In this document: piece by piece, positions 57,911 through 64,000 of the stretch | How positions within the stretch are numbered: position 1 is the first letter of the stretch | Layout of the letters: every line of letters starts with the position of its first letter | Source: Agromyces mariniharenae | Lineage (GTDB): Bacteria > Actinomycetota > Actinomycetes > Actinomycetales > Microbacteriaceae | Direction of reading: 5' to 3' | Length of the DNA stretch: 64,000 nucleotides | Assembly (NCBI RefSeq): GCF_008122505.1 | Contig: NZ_VSSB01000001.1 | Span: 728,891-792,890 of the forward strand | Notes under the pieces: model-generated | Database searches by the model: none | The model's input: only the letters and a program-made list of their open reading frames with translations | What the model was told of the DNA's origin: nothing | Made by a program: the position numbers and the translations under genes

Positions 57911-58756
57911 TCAGCCGGTCGAACGCGTTGCCGCATCGACGCCCGAGCCCGCGAGGAACGGCGCGAGCATGTCGAGCGTGCGCGCCATCAGGTCGGCGGC
58001 GAGCCGGTCGTCGCGCGCCTCGGCGCTGGGCTGCACGAGCCGGCCCTCGTCGTAGTACTCGCCGCCGTGCGCATCCGCGGCGAGCGCGGCGAGGATGCTG
58101 TCGGCTCCGGTGCCGACCGAGCCGCCGATCGAGCCGAACATCGCGTGGAGCAGGCCCGTGTCGATGACGCCCGGCTGGATGCTCACGGCGGTGATGCCGC
58201 GCGGCATCCGCCCGGCCAGCCAGCGCGTGTACATCACGATCGCGAGCTTCGAGCGGGCGTAGGCCCGCACGGGCGAATAGCCGCGCTGGAGCTCGAGGTC
58301 GGGCAGGTCGAGCTGCGCCATCGAGTGCGTCGCCGACGCGAGGTTCACGACGCGAGCGCCGTCGGCCAGGCGGGGCTCGAGGAGCTCGGTGAGCAGCACC
58401 ATCGCGAGGTAGTTCACCTGCAGCGTGCGCTCGTGCCCGTCGCCGGTCGTGCGGCGACGGTCGGCGCCGGGCACGCCGGCGTTGTTCACGAGCCCGTCGA
58501 TCGGCGCGCCCGCGGCCTCTGCGAGCGCGGATGCCCCGGCCACCACGTCGGCGAGCCGGCCGTAGTCGCACGACACGTACACCACGTCGGCGCTCGAACC
58601 CGCCGCGATCCGCGCTACGGCGTCGCCGGCCGCGCCCTCGGGCTCGGGGCCCTGCACGACGAGCCGGTCGGCGGTCGCGGCGAGGCGCCGAGCGGCCTCG
58701 AGCCCGATCCCGCTCGTGGCGCCGGTGATGACGTAGGTGCCGCCCGAAGCGCGCAT
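57911..58756 (-). CDS. Short-chain dehydrogenase/reductase
   Basis: 281 residues. NAD(P)-binding YVITGATSGIGLEAARRLA (residues 8-26), NNAGVPG near residue 90, catalytic Ser in VVNLASATHS near 138 and YARSKLAIVMYTRW (YxxxK) near 165. The retinol-dehydrogenase/WW-oxidoreductase-like spelling suggests a broad carbonyl reductase; substrate unknown. GGAGGG lies 6 bases before the ATG at 58756. It converges with the DyP gene and is followed upstream by an aldo/keto reductase gene on the same strand. Confidence 0.87.
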   Translation of the reverse strand: MRASGGTYVITGATSGIGLEAARRLAATADRLVVQGPEPEGAAGDAVARIAAGSSADVVYVSCDYGRLADVVAGASALAEAAGAPIDGLVNNAGVPGADRRRTTGDGHERTLQVNYLAMVLLTELLEPRLADGARVVNLASATHSMAQLDLPDLELQRGYSPVRAYARSKLAIVMYTRWLAGRMPRGITAVSIQPGVIDTGLLHAMFGSIGGSVGTGADSILAALAADAHGGEYYDEGRLVQPSAEARDDRLAADLMARTLDMLAPFLAGSGVDAATRSTG

Positions 58757-58809
58757 GCGACCCTCCTCGCTGCCTCGAGCGGCAACCTACCCCATCGGGC
58801 GATCCCCTG

Positions 58810-59742
58810 TCAGGGCACGCGGTAGCCGGCCGCGCGGAACAGCTCGTACCACTCCGGGCGCGTGAGCGGCACGTCCGAGCCCTGCGCCGCCGCGGCGACC
58901 CGCTCGGGCGTCGTCGTGCCGAGCACGACCTGCATGTCGGCGGGGTGGCGCGTGATCCACGCGGTCGCGATGGCGATGGCGGGCACGTCGTACTTCGCGG
59001 CGAGCCGATCGATGACGGCATTCAGCTCGGGATAGTCGGGCGAGCCGAGGAACACCCCGTTGAAGAAGCCGGCCTGGAACGGCGACCACGCCTGGATCGT
59101 GATGTCATTGAGTCGGCAGTAGTCGACGATGCCGCCGCCGTCGAGCGTGAGCGCCTGGTCGGTGCCCTGCATGTTCGCGGCGACGCCCTGCGCGATGATC
59201 GGCGAATGCGTGATCGACAGCTGCAGCTGGTTGGCGACGAGGGGCTGCCGCACGGACTTCTTCAGCAGGTCGATCTGCGCCGGCGTGTGGTTCGAGACGC
59301 CGAACGCGCGCACCTTGCCCGCGGCCTCGAGCTCGTCGAAGGCGCGGGCGACCTCGTCGGGCTCGACGAGCGCGTCGGGCCGGTGCAGCAGCAGGATGTC
59401 GAGGTAGTCGGTCTGCAGCGCGCGCAGCGACCCGTCGACCGCCTCGATGAGGTGCTCGTACGAGAAGTCGAAGTACGGGCCGTCCTTCACGATGCCGGCC
59501 TTCGACTGGATCGTGACCTGCTCGCGCTCCGACGGCGTGAGCTGCATGGCCTCCGCGAAGCGGCGCTCGCAGCCGTGCAGCTCGTCGCCGTAGATGTCGG
59601 CGTGGTCGAAGAAGTCGATGCCCGCATCGCGGGCCGTGCCGACGAGCTCGCGCACAGCCTCGTCGCTCATCTTCGAGATGCGCATCAGGCCGAGGACGAC
59701 GTTGGGGGCGGCGAGGTCGGCGCCGAGGGTGATGGTCTTCAT
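58810..59742 (-). CDS. Aldo/keto reductase (YdhF-like)
   Basis: 310 residues, NADPH-dependent (beta/alpha)8 reductase. Catalytic tetrad: Asp/Tyr in FFDHADIYGDELHGCE near residue 44-50, Lys in VTIQSKAGIV near 78 and His in DILLLHRPDALVEP near 115. FGVSNHTPAQIDLL is also typical. The ATG at 59742 is preferred, with AGGAG about 9 bases upstream; ATG 59763 is an alternative. Upstream of it stands a long hairpin (59775-59835) that separates it from a second aldo/keto reductase gene. Physiological substrate unknown. Confidence 0.88.
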   Translation of the reverse strand: MKTITLGADLAAPNVVLGLMRISKMSDEAVRELVGTARDAGIDFFDHADIYGDELHGCERRFAEAMQLTPSEREQVTIQSKAGIVKDGPYFDFSYEHLIEAVDGSLRALQTDYLDILLLHRPDALVEPDEVARAFDELEAAGKVRAFGVSNHTPAQIDLLKKSVRQPLVANQLQLSITHSPIIAQGVAANMQGTDQALTLDGGGIVDYCRLNDITIQAWSPFQAGFFNGVFLGSPDYPELNAVIDRLAAKYDVPAIAIATAWITRHPADMQVVLGTTTPERVAAAAQGSDVPLTRPEWYELFRAAGYRVP

Positions 59743-59774
59743 GGTGCTGGTGCTCCTGGTCATCGTGCGGTCGT

Positions 59775-59835
59775 TGCGCCACTTGAGCGCCCGCTGCGCC
59801 ACATGGACTGGCGCAGCGGGCGTCGAAGTGGCGCA
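59775..59835. repeat. 27-bp-arm intergenic hairpin between two reductase genes
   Basis: Arms at 59775-59801 and 59809-59835 pair at 24 of 27 positions around the 7-base loop CATGGAC. Each arm begins or ends with TGCGCCACTT / AAGTGGCGCA and contains GCCCGCTGCGCCA. A near-perfect cruciform or RNA hairpin upstream of an aldo/keto reductase start. Confidence 0.88.
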
Positions 59836-59904
59836 GACTGCGTGGGGTTGGGGCGACCCGCATCGGGTCGGGCCGCGTGCGAGTGCGGACGGGCCGCAGG
59901 TGGG

Positions 59905-60780
59905 CTAGGCCGCGAGCTCCTCGACGTCCGAGAGCGACGCGAGCTCGTCGGCCGTGAGCTCGAGCTCGACGGCGCGCACCGAGTCGCGGATGCTCTCGGG
60001 GCGCGAGGCCCCGGGGATCGGGATGACGACGGGCGCGAGCGCGAGCTCCCAGGCGAGCGCGACCTGCTGCGGGCTGACGCCGTGGGCGTCGGCGACGCGC
60101 TGGAACGCGCCGTGCCGCTGCCCGACCGCGCCGGCGCGCGCAATGCCGCCGAGCGGCGACCACGGCAGGAACGCGATGCCGAGCGCGGCGCAGTGCTCGA
60201 GCTCGCCGAGGCTCGACCGGAACGCCGGCGAGAACTGGTTCTGCACTGACACGAGTCGTCCGCCGAGGATCTCGTTCGCCTCGTCGATCTGGGCGACGTT
60301 CGCATTCGAGATGCCGGCGAGCTCGATGACGCCCTCGTCGAGCAGGTCGCGGATCGCGCCCACCGAGTCGGCGTACGGCACGCGCGGGTCGGGCCGGTGG
60401 AACTGGTAGAGCCCGATCGCCTCGACGCCGAGCCGCCGGGCCGACGCCTTCACGGCCTCCTTGAGGTACTCGGGCCGGCCGTCCTGGGTCCACGAGCCGT
60501 CGCCGGGCCGGAGGTGGCCGCCCTTCGTCGCGACGAGCACGCCCGACGTGTCGCCGCCCCACGAGCGGAGCGCCCGGGCGATGAGCTCCTCGTTGTGGCC
60601 GACCTCGTCGGCGTGGATGTGGTACGCGTCGGCGGTGTCGATGAGGGTCACGCCGGCCTCGAGGGCGGCGTGGATGGTCGCGATCGACCGGGCCTCGTCG
60701 GGCCGTCCCTCGATCGACATCGGCATGCCGCCGAGTCCGATGGCGCTGACCGTGCGAGGGCCGATGGTTCGCTGCTGCAT
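59905..60780 (-). CDS. Aldo/keto reductase (YajO/Tas-like), LysR-linked
   Basis: 291 residues. Catalytic residues appear in TLIDTADAYHIHADEVGHNE (Asp/Tyr near 47-52), VLVATKGGHLRPG (Lys near 85) and LYQFHRPDPRVPY (His near 127). PIPGASRPESIRDSVRA near the C-terminus is the cofactor phosphate-binding region. It probably reduces small aldehydes with NADPH. It is divergent from a LysR-type regulator with a CTAG-rich inverted repeat between, a classic LysR/target arrangement. AAAGGA lies 6-7 bases before the ATG at 60780. Confidence 0.88.
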   Translation of the reverse strand: MQQRTIGPRTVSAIGLGGMPMSIEGRPDEARSIATIHAALEAGVTLIDTADAYHIHADEVGHNEELIARALRSWGGDTSGVLVATKGGHLRPGDGSWTQDGRPEYLKEAVKASARRLGVEAIGLYQFHRPDPRVPYADSVGAIRDLLDEGVIELAGISNANVAQIDEANEILGGRLVSVQNQFSPAFRSSLGELEHCAALGIAFLPWSPLGGIARAGAVGQRHGAFQRVADAHGVSPQQVALAWELALAPVVIPIPGASRPESIRDSVRAVELELTADELASLSDVEELAA

Positions 60781-60828
60781 GGAGCATCCTTTCGTTGCGA
60801 GGTTGCCTGTTCACGATAGGAACGCTCA

Positions 60829-60851
60829 AACTAGAAGTCCAACAACTAGTT
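60829..60851. promoter_or_regulatory. LysR-type operator candidate
   Basis: AACTAG (60829-60834) and AACTAGTT (60844-60851) form an interrupted palindrome in the AT-rich gap between the aldo/keto reductase and LysR genes, 30-50 bases from each start. Confidence 0.55.
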
Positions 60852-60880
60852 CTCATGCCATTCAGAAGAAGGGTCGATGA

Positions 60881-61768
60881 ATGGATCTTCGACAGATGGA
60901 GTACCTCGTCGCCCTCGCCGACGAGCAGCAGTTCACGCGCGCGGCGGCCGTGTGCCACGTCTCGCAGTCGGGTCTCTCGGCGGCGATCCGTGGGCTCGAG
61001 GAGGAGCTCGGCACGACGCTGTTCGACCGCACGACGCGCCGGGTCGTGCCGACCGACGCCGGCCTCGCACTGCTTCCCCACGCGCGCACGATGCTCGCGC
61101 AGGCGGCCGCGGCCCGCGACGCCGTGGTGCGTGCGACGCACGAGCTCTCGGGCAGCCTGAGGGTCGGTGCCGAGCAGTGCCTCGGCATGGTCGACGTGAA
61201 CGCGCTGCTCGAGCGCGTGCACCTGCTGTACCCGCTCGTCGAGCTCGAGTTCACGCAGGCGGGCTCGCACGAGCTCGCCGCGCGGGTCAACGAGGGCACG
61301 CTCGACGTGGCGTTCGTCGCGGGCGGCGGGCAGGTGACGCGGCTCCGCCGCCACGAGTTCGGACGACGACCCATCGTGCTGCTCGTGCCGCCGCAGCATC
61401 CGCTCGCCGGCCGCGATCGCGTCGAGTGGGCCGACCTGCGCGAGCTCGACTTCGTCGACTTCCAGGAGTCGTGGGCGGTGCGCACGCTCAACGACGAGGC
61501 GTGCGCCGCGCACGGCGTGCCCCGTCGCGTGAGCGCCGCGGTGAACGACGTGCACACGCTGCTCGACCTCGTGCACCGGGGCCTCGGCATCGCACTCGTG
61601 CCGCAGCACGTCGCCGCGAAGCCGCAGGCGTCGGGGCTCGTGACGCTGCGGCTGCCGCCCGAGTCGACGCCCGAGTGGGTCGTCTCGGCCATCACCGGCG
61701 CGCCGGCCGCGGCATCCGCCCCGCTGCTGCTCGACCTGCTCGACGCGGAGCTCGCGCTCAGCGCCTGA
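60881..61768 (+). CDS. LysR family transcriptional regulator
   Basis: 295 residues. The N-terminal LysR HTH covers residues 1-60 (MDLRQMEYLVALADEQQFTRAAAVCHVSQSGLSAAIRGLEEELG, with LFDRTTRRVVPTDAG after it). The substrate-binding domain follows, with GSLRVGAEQCLGMVDV and LLVPPQHPLAGRDRVEW. Single cysteines at about 25, 107 and 209 do not make an obvious OxyR pair. AGAAGG lies about 9 bases before the ATG. It is divergent from an aldo/keto reductase, its probable target. The 3' end (encoding LALSA-stop) is duplicated in the adjacent DNA (61751-61826). Confidence 0.9.
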   Translation: MDLRQMEYLVALADEQQFTRAAAVCHVSQSGLSAAIRGLEEELGTTLFDRTTRRVVPTDAGLALLPHARTMLAQAAAARDAVVRATHELSGSLRVGAEQCLGMVDVNALLERVHLLYPLVELEFTQAGSHELAARVNEGTLDVAFVAGGGQVTRLRRHEFGRRPIVLLVPPQHPLAGRDRVEWADLRELDFVDFQESWAVRTLNDEACAAHGVPRRVSAAVNDVHTLLDLVHRGLGIALVPQHVAAKPQASGLVTLRLPPESTPEWVVSAITGAPAAASAPLLLDLLDAELALSA

Positions 61769-61826
61769 CGCCAGCGGATGCCGCGTGGCTCGCGCTCAGC
61801 GCCTGAGACGAGCGGATGCCGCGTGG
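61751..61826. repeat. 38-bp tandem duplication of the LysR gene's 3' end
   Basis: CTCGCGCTCAGCGCCTGA opens both 38-base copies, 61751-61788 (the real gene end) and 61789-61826. They differ only at about three bases after the stop codon and both end in AGCGGATGCCGCGTGG. The second copy is non-coding. Confidence 0.85.
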
Positions 61827-61842
61827 CGGTGCTGCCGCGTTC

Positions 61843-61878
61843 GACGCTCGCCACTCAGCCGACGCTCGCCACTCAGCC
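61843..61878. repeat. 18-bp tandem duplication at the 3' end of the membrane-protein gene
   Basis: GACGCTCGCCACTCAGCC at 61843-61860 and again at 61861-61878; the second copy includes the stop of the minus-strand gene ending at 61873, and GACGATCGCC continues the pattern. Together with 61751-61826, both facing gene ends are duplicated. Confidence 0.8.
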
Positions 61879-62502
61879 GACGATCGCCAGCACCACGCAC
61901 GCGCCGCCGAGGAACACGTCGAGCCCGAGGCACCAGAGCGCGAGCGACCGGTTCACGACGGCGTCGCGGCGGTAGTGCACGAGGTCCCAGCCGGCGTGCG
62001 CGGCGAGCGCGACGCCCGCGATCACGAGGCCGAGCCGGGGCGCGAGGAAGAGTGCTGCGATCGCGACGCCGAAGTAGGCGACCATCGCGATGCCCTGGGG
62101 CACCGTGACCCGCGGCCGGCGCACGAGGCCGACCACGAGGAACACGGCCCCCACCGCGGCGAGCACGATCCAGCGGGGCACGTCGAGCAGCTCGGCGCCG
62201 ACCACGAGCACCGAGCCGAGGCCCGCCCACGCCCAGGCCATCCAGCGGATGCCGGTCGCCGCCGCCGCGACGTAGCAGAGCGTCGCGATGCCCACGGCCG
62301 TCATCGGCGTCGTCGCGTCGAGTCCGCCCAGGGCGGCGCCGCCGAGGAGCAGACCGCCGCCCGTGATCACGCCCACGACGACGAGCAGCACGATGAACCA
62401 CGCGCGCGGTCGCGGGGACCCCGACGCGGACGCCGCGGCATCCGTCGACGTTGCGTTCATCGTCGTCTCGGTCGTCGCCGTGTTCGTCTCGCTCGCACGC
62501 AT
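61873..62502 (-). CDS. Multi-span membrane protein behind a CsoR-type operator
   Basis: 209 residues. A Thr/Ala/Ser-rich cytoplasmic start of about 40 residues is followed by six or so spans (AWFIVLLVVVGVITGGGLLL, MTAVGIATLCYVAAAATGI, WIVLAAVGAVFLVVGLV, IAMVAYFGVAIAALFLAP, LVIAGVALAAHAGWDLVHY, LALWCLGLDVFLGGACVVLA). HAGWDLVHYRRD near residue 175 has paired histidines. No family recognised. The ATG at 62502 has GGAGCG about 6 bases upstream; ATG 62529 is possible. An ATACCC-N5-GGGTAT inverted repeat lies over its promoter, so copper- or sulfide-type regulation is inferred. Confidence 0.7.
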   Translation of the reverse strand: MRASETNTATTETTMNATSTDAAASASGSPRPRAWFIVLLVVVGVITGGGLLLGGAALGGLDATTPMTAVGIATLCYVAAAATGIRWMAWAWAGLGSVLVVGAELLDVPRWIVLAAVGAVFLVVGLVRRPRVTVPQGIAMVAYFGVAIAALFLAPRLGLVIAGVALAAHAGWDLVHYRRDAVVNRSLALWCLGLDVFLGGACVVLAIVG

Positions 62503-62527
62503 GATCGCTCCGTCCGTCGTTCGTATC

Positions 62528-62544
62528 ATACCCTAGTGGGGTAT
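62528..62544. promoter_or_regulatory. CsoR/CstR-type operator
   Basis: ATACCC-TAGTG-GGGTAT, perfect 6-bp arms. Copper sensor CsoR and persulfide sensor CstR proteins bind TACCC/GGGTA inverted repeats of this form. On the minus strand it overlaps TATGAT/TAGGGT promoter-like words. Confidence 0.7.
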
Positions 62545-62562
62545 CGTACGGAGGACGTCCAG

Positions 62563-62667
62563 ATGCCGCAACCCCCGCGTCCCGTGCGCGCGTGGAGCTC
62601 GAGGAGAGCGTCCGTTGTGATGCTGGCGCCGGCCGACGCCGTGGGAACGTCGCGACCGTCCCGATGA
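62563..62667 (+). CDS. Possible 34-residue small protein or regulator remnant
   Basis: ATG 62563 with GGAGG 8 bases upstream opens a 34-codon frame (MPQPPRPVRAWSSRRASVVM, then LAPADAVGTSRPSR). It faces away from the membrane-protein gene across the CsoR-type operator, the place where a csoR gene often sits. The product is basic and has none of the Cys/His of CsoR, so it is a real small gene, a decayed regulator or chance. Low confidence. Confidence 0.3.
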   Translation: MPQPPRPVRAWSSRRASVVMLAPADAVGTSRPSR

Positions 62668-62691
62668 GCAGGCGGAGTCCTCCCCCGCGAG

Positions 62692-63486
62692 TCAGCCGCT
62701 CCCCTCGACCACCTGCTCGAGCACGCGCTCGAACGCCTCGGGTCCCACCGCAATGGAGCCGGCGTACGGTCGGTCCATGTCGGCCGTCACGAAGATGACG
62801 AGGCCGATGAACAACGAGAGCAGGCCCACCATGAGCAGGTGCAGGCGCGGGTTGCGGACGTCGAGGAACGCGAGCAGCACGACGTTGACCGCAGCACCCA
62901 CCCAGATCACGAGCCAGAGCAGGAACGGCAGCTCGAGGGCCGTGGCGTCGATGCGAGCGCGACGCGACTCGATGAACGTGTCGAACGTGGTGAGCACCTG
63001 CTGGAGCGCGGCCTGTTCGTGGCCCGGTTGGGCCTCGACCCGGGCGAGCAGCTCCTCGAACTCGTCGACCTGCTCGTCGCTCGCCTCGGGGAGCACACCC
63101 CGCCGCTGCTCCGGCCAGTCCTGCTCGATGACCGCATGCATGTACCGGTCGAGCTCGGTGCGCAGCGGCACGCCGTCGGGCGCGTCGAGGAGGCTCGTCG
63201 CGCGGTACAACGTGCCGACGCGCCCGGCCTCCTCGACCGCCGTGTCGCGTGCGTAGGCGAAGTTCTCGTACACCGAGAGCGCGACGAGGGCGAGCAGGAT
63301 GCCGAAGAAGACGCCGAACGTGCCGATCACGTGCGCGAGCGCGCGGTCCCACTCCTTGTGGTCGGTCACGAGCTTGTGCACGAGCGGCCGGAGCGCGAGC
63401 ACGATCAAGCACGAGACGACCACGAATCCGCCGACGAACAGCGGCAGCGTGATCCAGATGGGTGTCTCGTAGAACCACTGCACCAC
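62692..63486 (-). CDS. DUF4239 (bestrophin-like) membrane protein
   Basis: 264 residues. Two N-terminal spans (WITLPLFVGGFVVVSCLIVLAL and IGTFGVFFGILLALVALSVYENF), a soluble helical middle (residues 85-180, with VEEAGRVGTLYRATSLLDAP), and two C-terminal spans (LPFLLWLVIWVGAAVNVVLLAFL and LHLLMVGLLSLFIGLVIFVTADMDRPYAG). This matches the DUF4239 layout, distantly related to bestrophin channels; function is unknown. The start is the ATG at 63486 (MVQWFYETPIW). The next gene upstream on the same strand is an MFS transporter, separated by 150 bases with no obvious feature. Confidence 0.82.
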   Translation of the reverse strand: MVQWFYETPIWITLPLFVGGFVVVSCLIVLALRPLVHKLVTDHKEWDRALAHVIGTFGVFFGILLALVALSVYENFAYARDTAVEEAGRVGTLYRATSLLDAPDGVPLRTELDRYMHAVIEQDWPEQRRGVLPEASDEQVDEFEELLARVEAQPGHEQAALQQVLTTFDTFIESRRARIDATALELPFLLWLVIWVGAAVNVVLLAFLDVRNPRLHLLMVGLLSLFIGLVIFVTADMDRPYAGSIAVGPEAFERVLEQVVEGSG

Positions 63487-63636
63487 GGCTTCCCCCTGCC
63501 CCGACAGCGGGCGCGTCGACTGCGCCCGACCGACGTGGCTCAGCCTACGGATGCCACGGCGCGATGCGCCAGACCCGATTGCCGCCGACGCGGCCTCCGT
63601 CAGGCCTCGAAGCGCGCCCGGTCGACATTCGAACGG

Positions 63637-64000
63637 TTACGCCGTGACCGCCTCGCGCCGCCGCGGCAGGTTCGCGACGACGAGGGCCGAGACGCCGAGC
63701 AGCAGGATGAGCGGGGCGCCCAGGTCGAGGGCGGCCTGCAGGCCCGACGCCGTCGCGATGGCGCCGAGGCCGAGCGCGGCGAGCGCCTGCAGGAGGTACC
63801 CGACGACGTATGCCGCCGAGATGATCGCGGCCCGCTCGTGCACGGGCGCGCTCGTGGTGACGAGGCCGAGGCCGCCCGAGAACATCAGGGCGTAGCCGGC
63901 CCCCGCCACGACGGATGACGCGAGGAACGCGGGCAGGGAGTGCGCGAGCCCCGCCACGATCAGCAGTCCGAGCCCGGCGGTGGCGAGCAGCGGACCGAGC
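63637..64000 (-). CDS. MFS transporter, C-terminal part only (5' end outside the window)
   Basis: About 121 codons of the C-terminal half of a major-facilitator transporter, reading in from the window edge. Four spans are visible: LLATAGLGLLIVAGLAHS, LPAFLASSVVAGAGYALMFSGG, IISAAYVVGYLLQALAALGLGA and LGAPLILLLGVSALVVANLP. VVAGAGYALMFSGGLGLVTTSAPVHERAAIISAAY resembles the C motif/linker region of DHA1-type drug exporters (broken here by a few residues). The frame stays open to base 64000, so the start lies outside. Confidence 0.8.
   Translation of the reverse strand, partial: LGPLLATAGLGLLIVAGLAHSLPAFLASSVVAGAGYALMFSGGLGLVTTSAPVHERAAIISAAYVVGYLLQALAALGLGAIATASGLQAALDLGAPLILLLGVSALVVANLPRRREAVTA

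Noticed and set aside
1..64000. tRNA, rRNA, riboswitch or replication-origin features
   Set aside because: I looked for tRNA cloverleaf ends, rRNA core motifs, SAM/cobalamin riboswitch boxes and DnaA-box clusters and saw nothing convincing; a covariance-model search would be needed to exclude small RNAs.

Overview
This window is chromosomal DNA of a very GC-rich actinobacterium, most likely a member of the Microbacteriaceae (Agromyces-like). That is inferred from protein style, gene content, the many leaderless starts with TAnnnT -10 boxes, and extreme over-representation of the word GGATGCCGC / GCGGCATCC. About 60 genes fill it densely. I see no rRNA, tRNA, CRISPR array, transposase or complete prophage.

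Layout. 1-7.9 kb: 3'-truncated S-adenosylhomocysteinase divergent from a PLP trans-sulfuration enzyme, an EI24 membrane protein, a methyltransferase, an orphan cytochrome b, and a translationally coupled FAD oxidoreductase/MFS exporter pair. 7.9-17 kb: a secreted Cys-pair protein, a TetR/hydrolase pair with operators, a lone contractile tail-sheath gene, epoxide hydrolase, truncated haemoglobin, a WYL regulator with an SRPBCC protein, adenine deaminase and a secreted nuclease/phosphatase with a PHO-box-like promoter. 17-19.3 kb: a DUF222-HNH gene flanked by two different tandem repeats (39 bp and 19 bp). 19.3-30 kb: NADP oxidoreductase/TetR pair, phosphatase, methyltransferase, a large LuxR-type ATPase regulator, a histidine kinase/response regulator pair and a membrane protein.

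30-35.8 kb: secreted beta-propeller, EEP phosphodiesterase, intradiol dioxygenase lipoprotein, RibD-like reductase and siderophore reductase under a DtxR/IdeR-type box. 35.8-46.2 kb: a galactan/galactoside utilisation locus. An ABC importer (two permeases and a lipoprotein), a GH35 beta-galactosidase and a large secreted GH30 enzyme lie under paired LacI operators of the form TGTTGACGTCAACA, with the LacI gene in the middle. 46.2-50 kb: histidine phosphatase, NAD(P)HX dehydratase, ATP-dependent DNA ligase, DUF805 protein.

50-64 kb: a GntR/ACC deaminase operon (a plant-association trait), a TfoX-like protein, a suspicious G24C22 tract, a DNA-glycosylase-like protein, SDRs, an ECF41 sigma factor facing its probable target operon across matching divergent promoters, DyP peroxidase, two aldo/keto reductases with a LysR regulator, a membrane protein behind a CsoR-type operator, a DUF4239 protein, and a truncated MFS gene. 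Together the genes suggest a soil or plant-associated aerobe that degrades galactans and has several small one-regulator/one-enzyme stress modules.

The least explained items are the orphan tail sheath lacking its N-terminal arm, the nested 19/95-bp repeat, the recurrent GGGACGC hairpins, and the genome-wide GGATGCCGC word. All assignments come from reading sequence and recalled family motifs; no searches were run.
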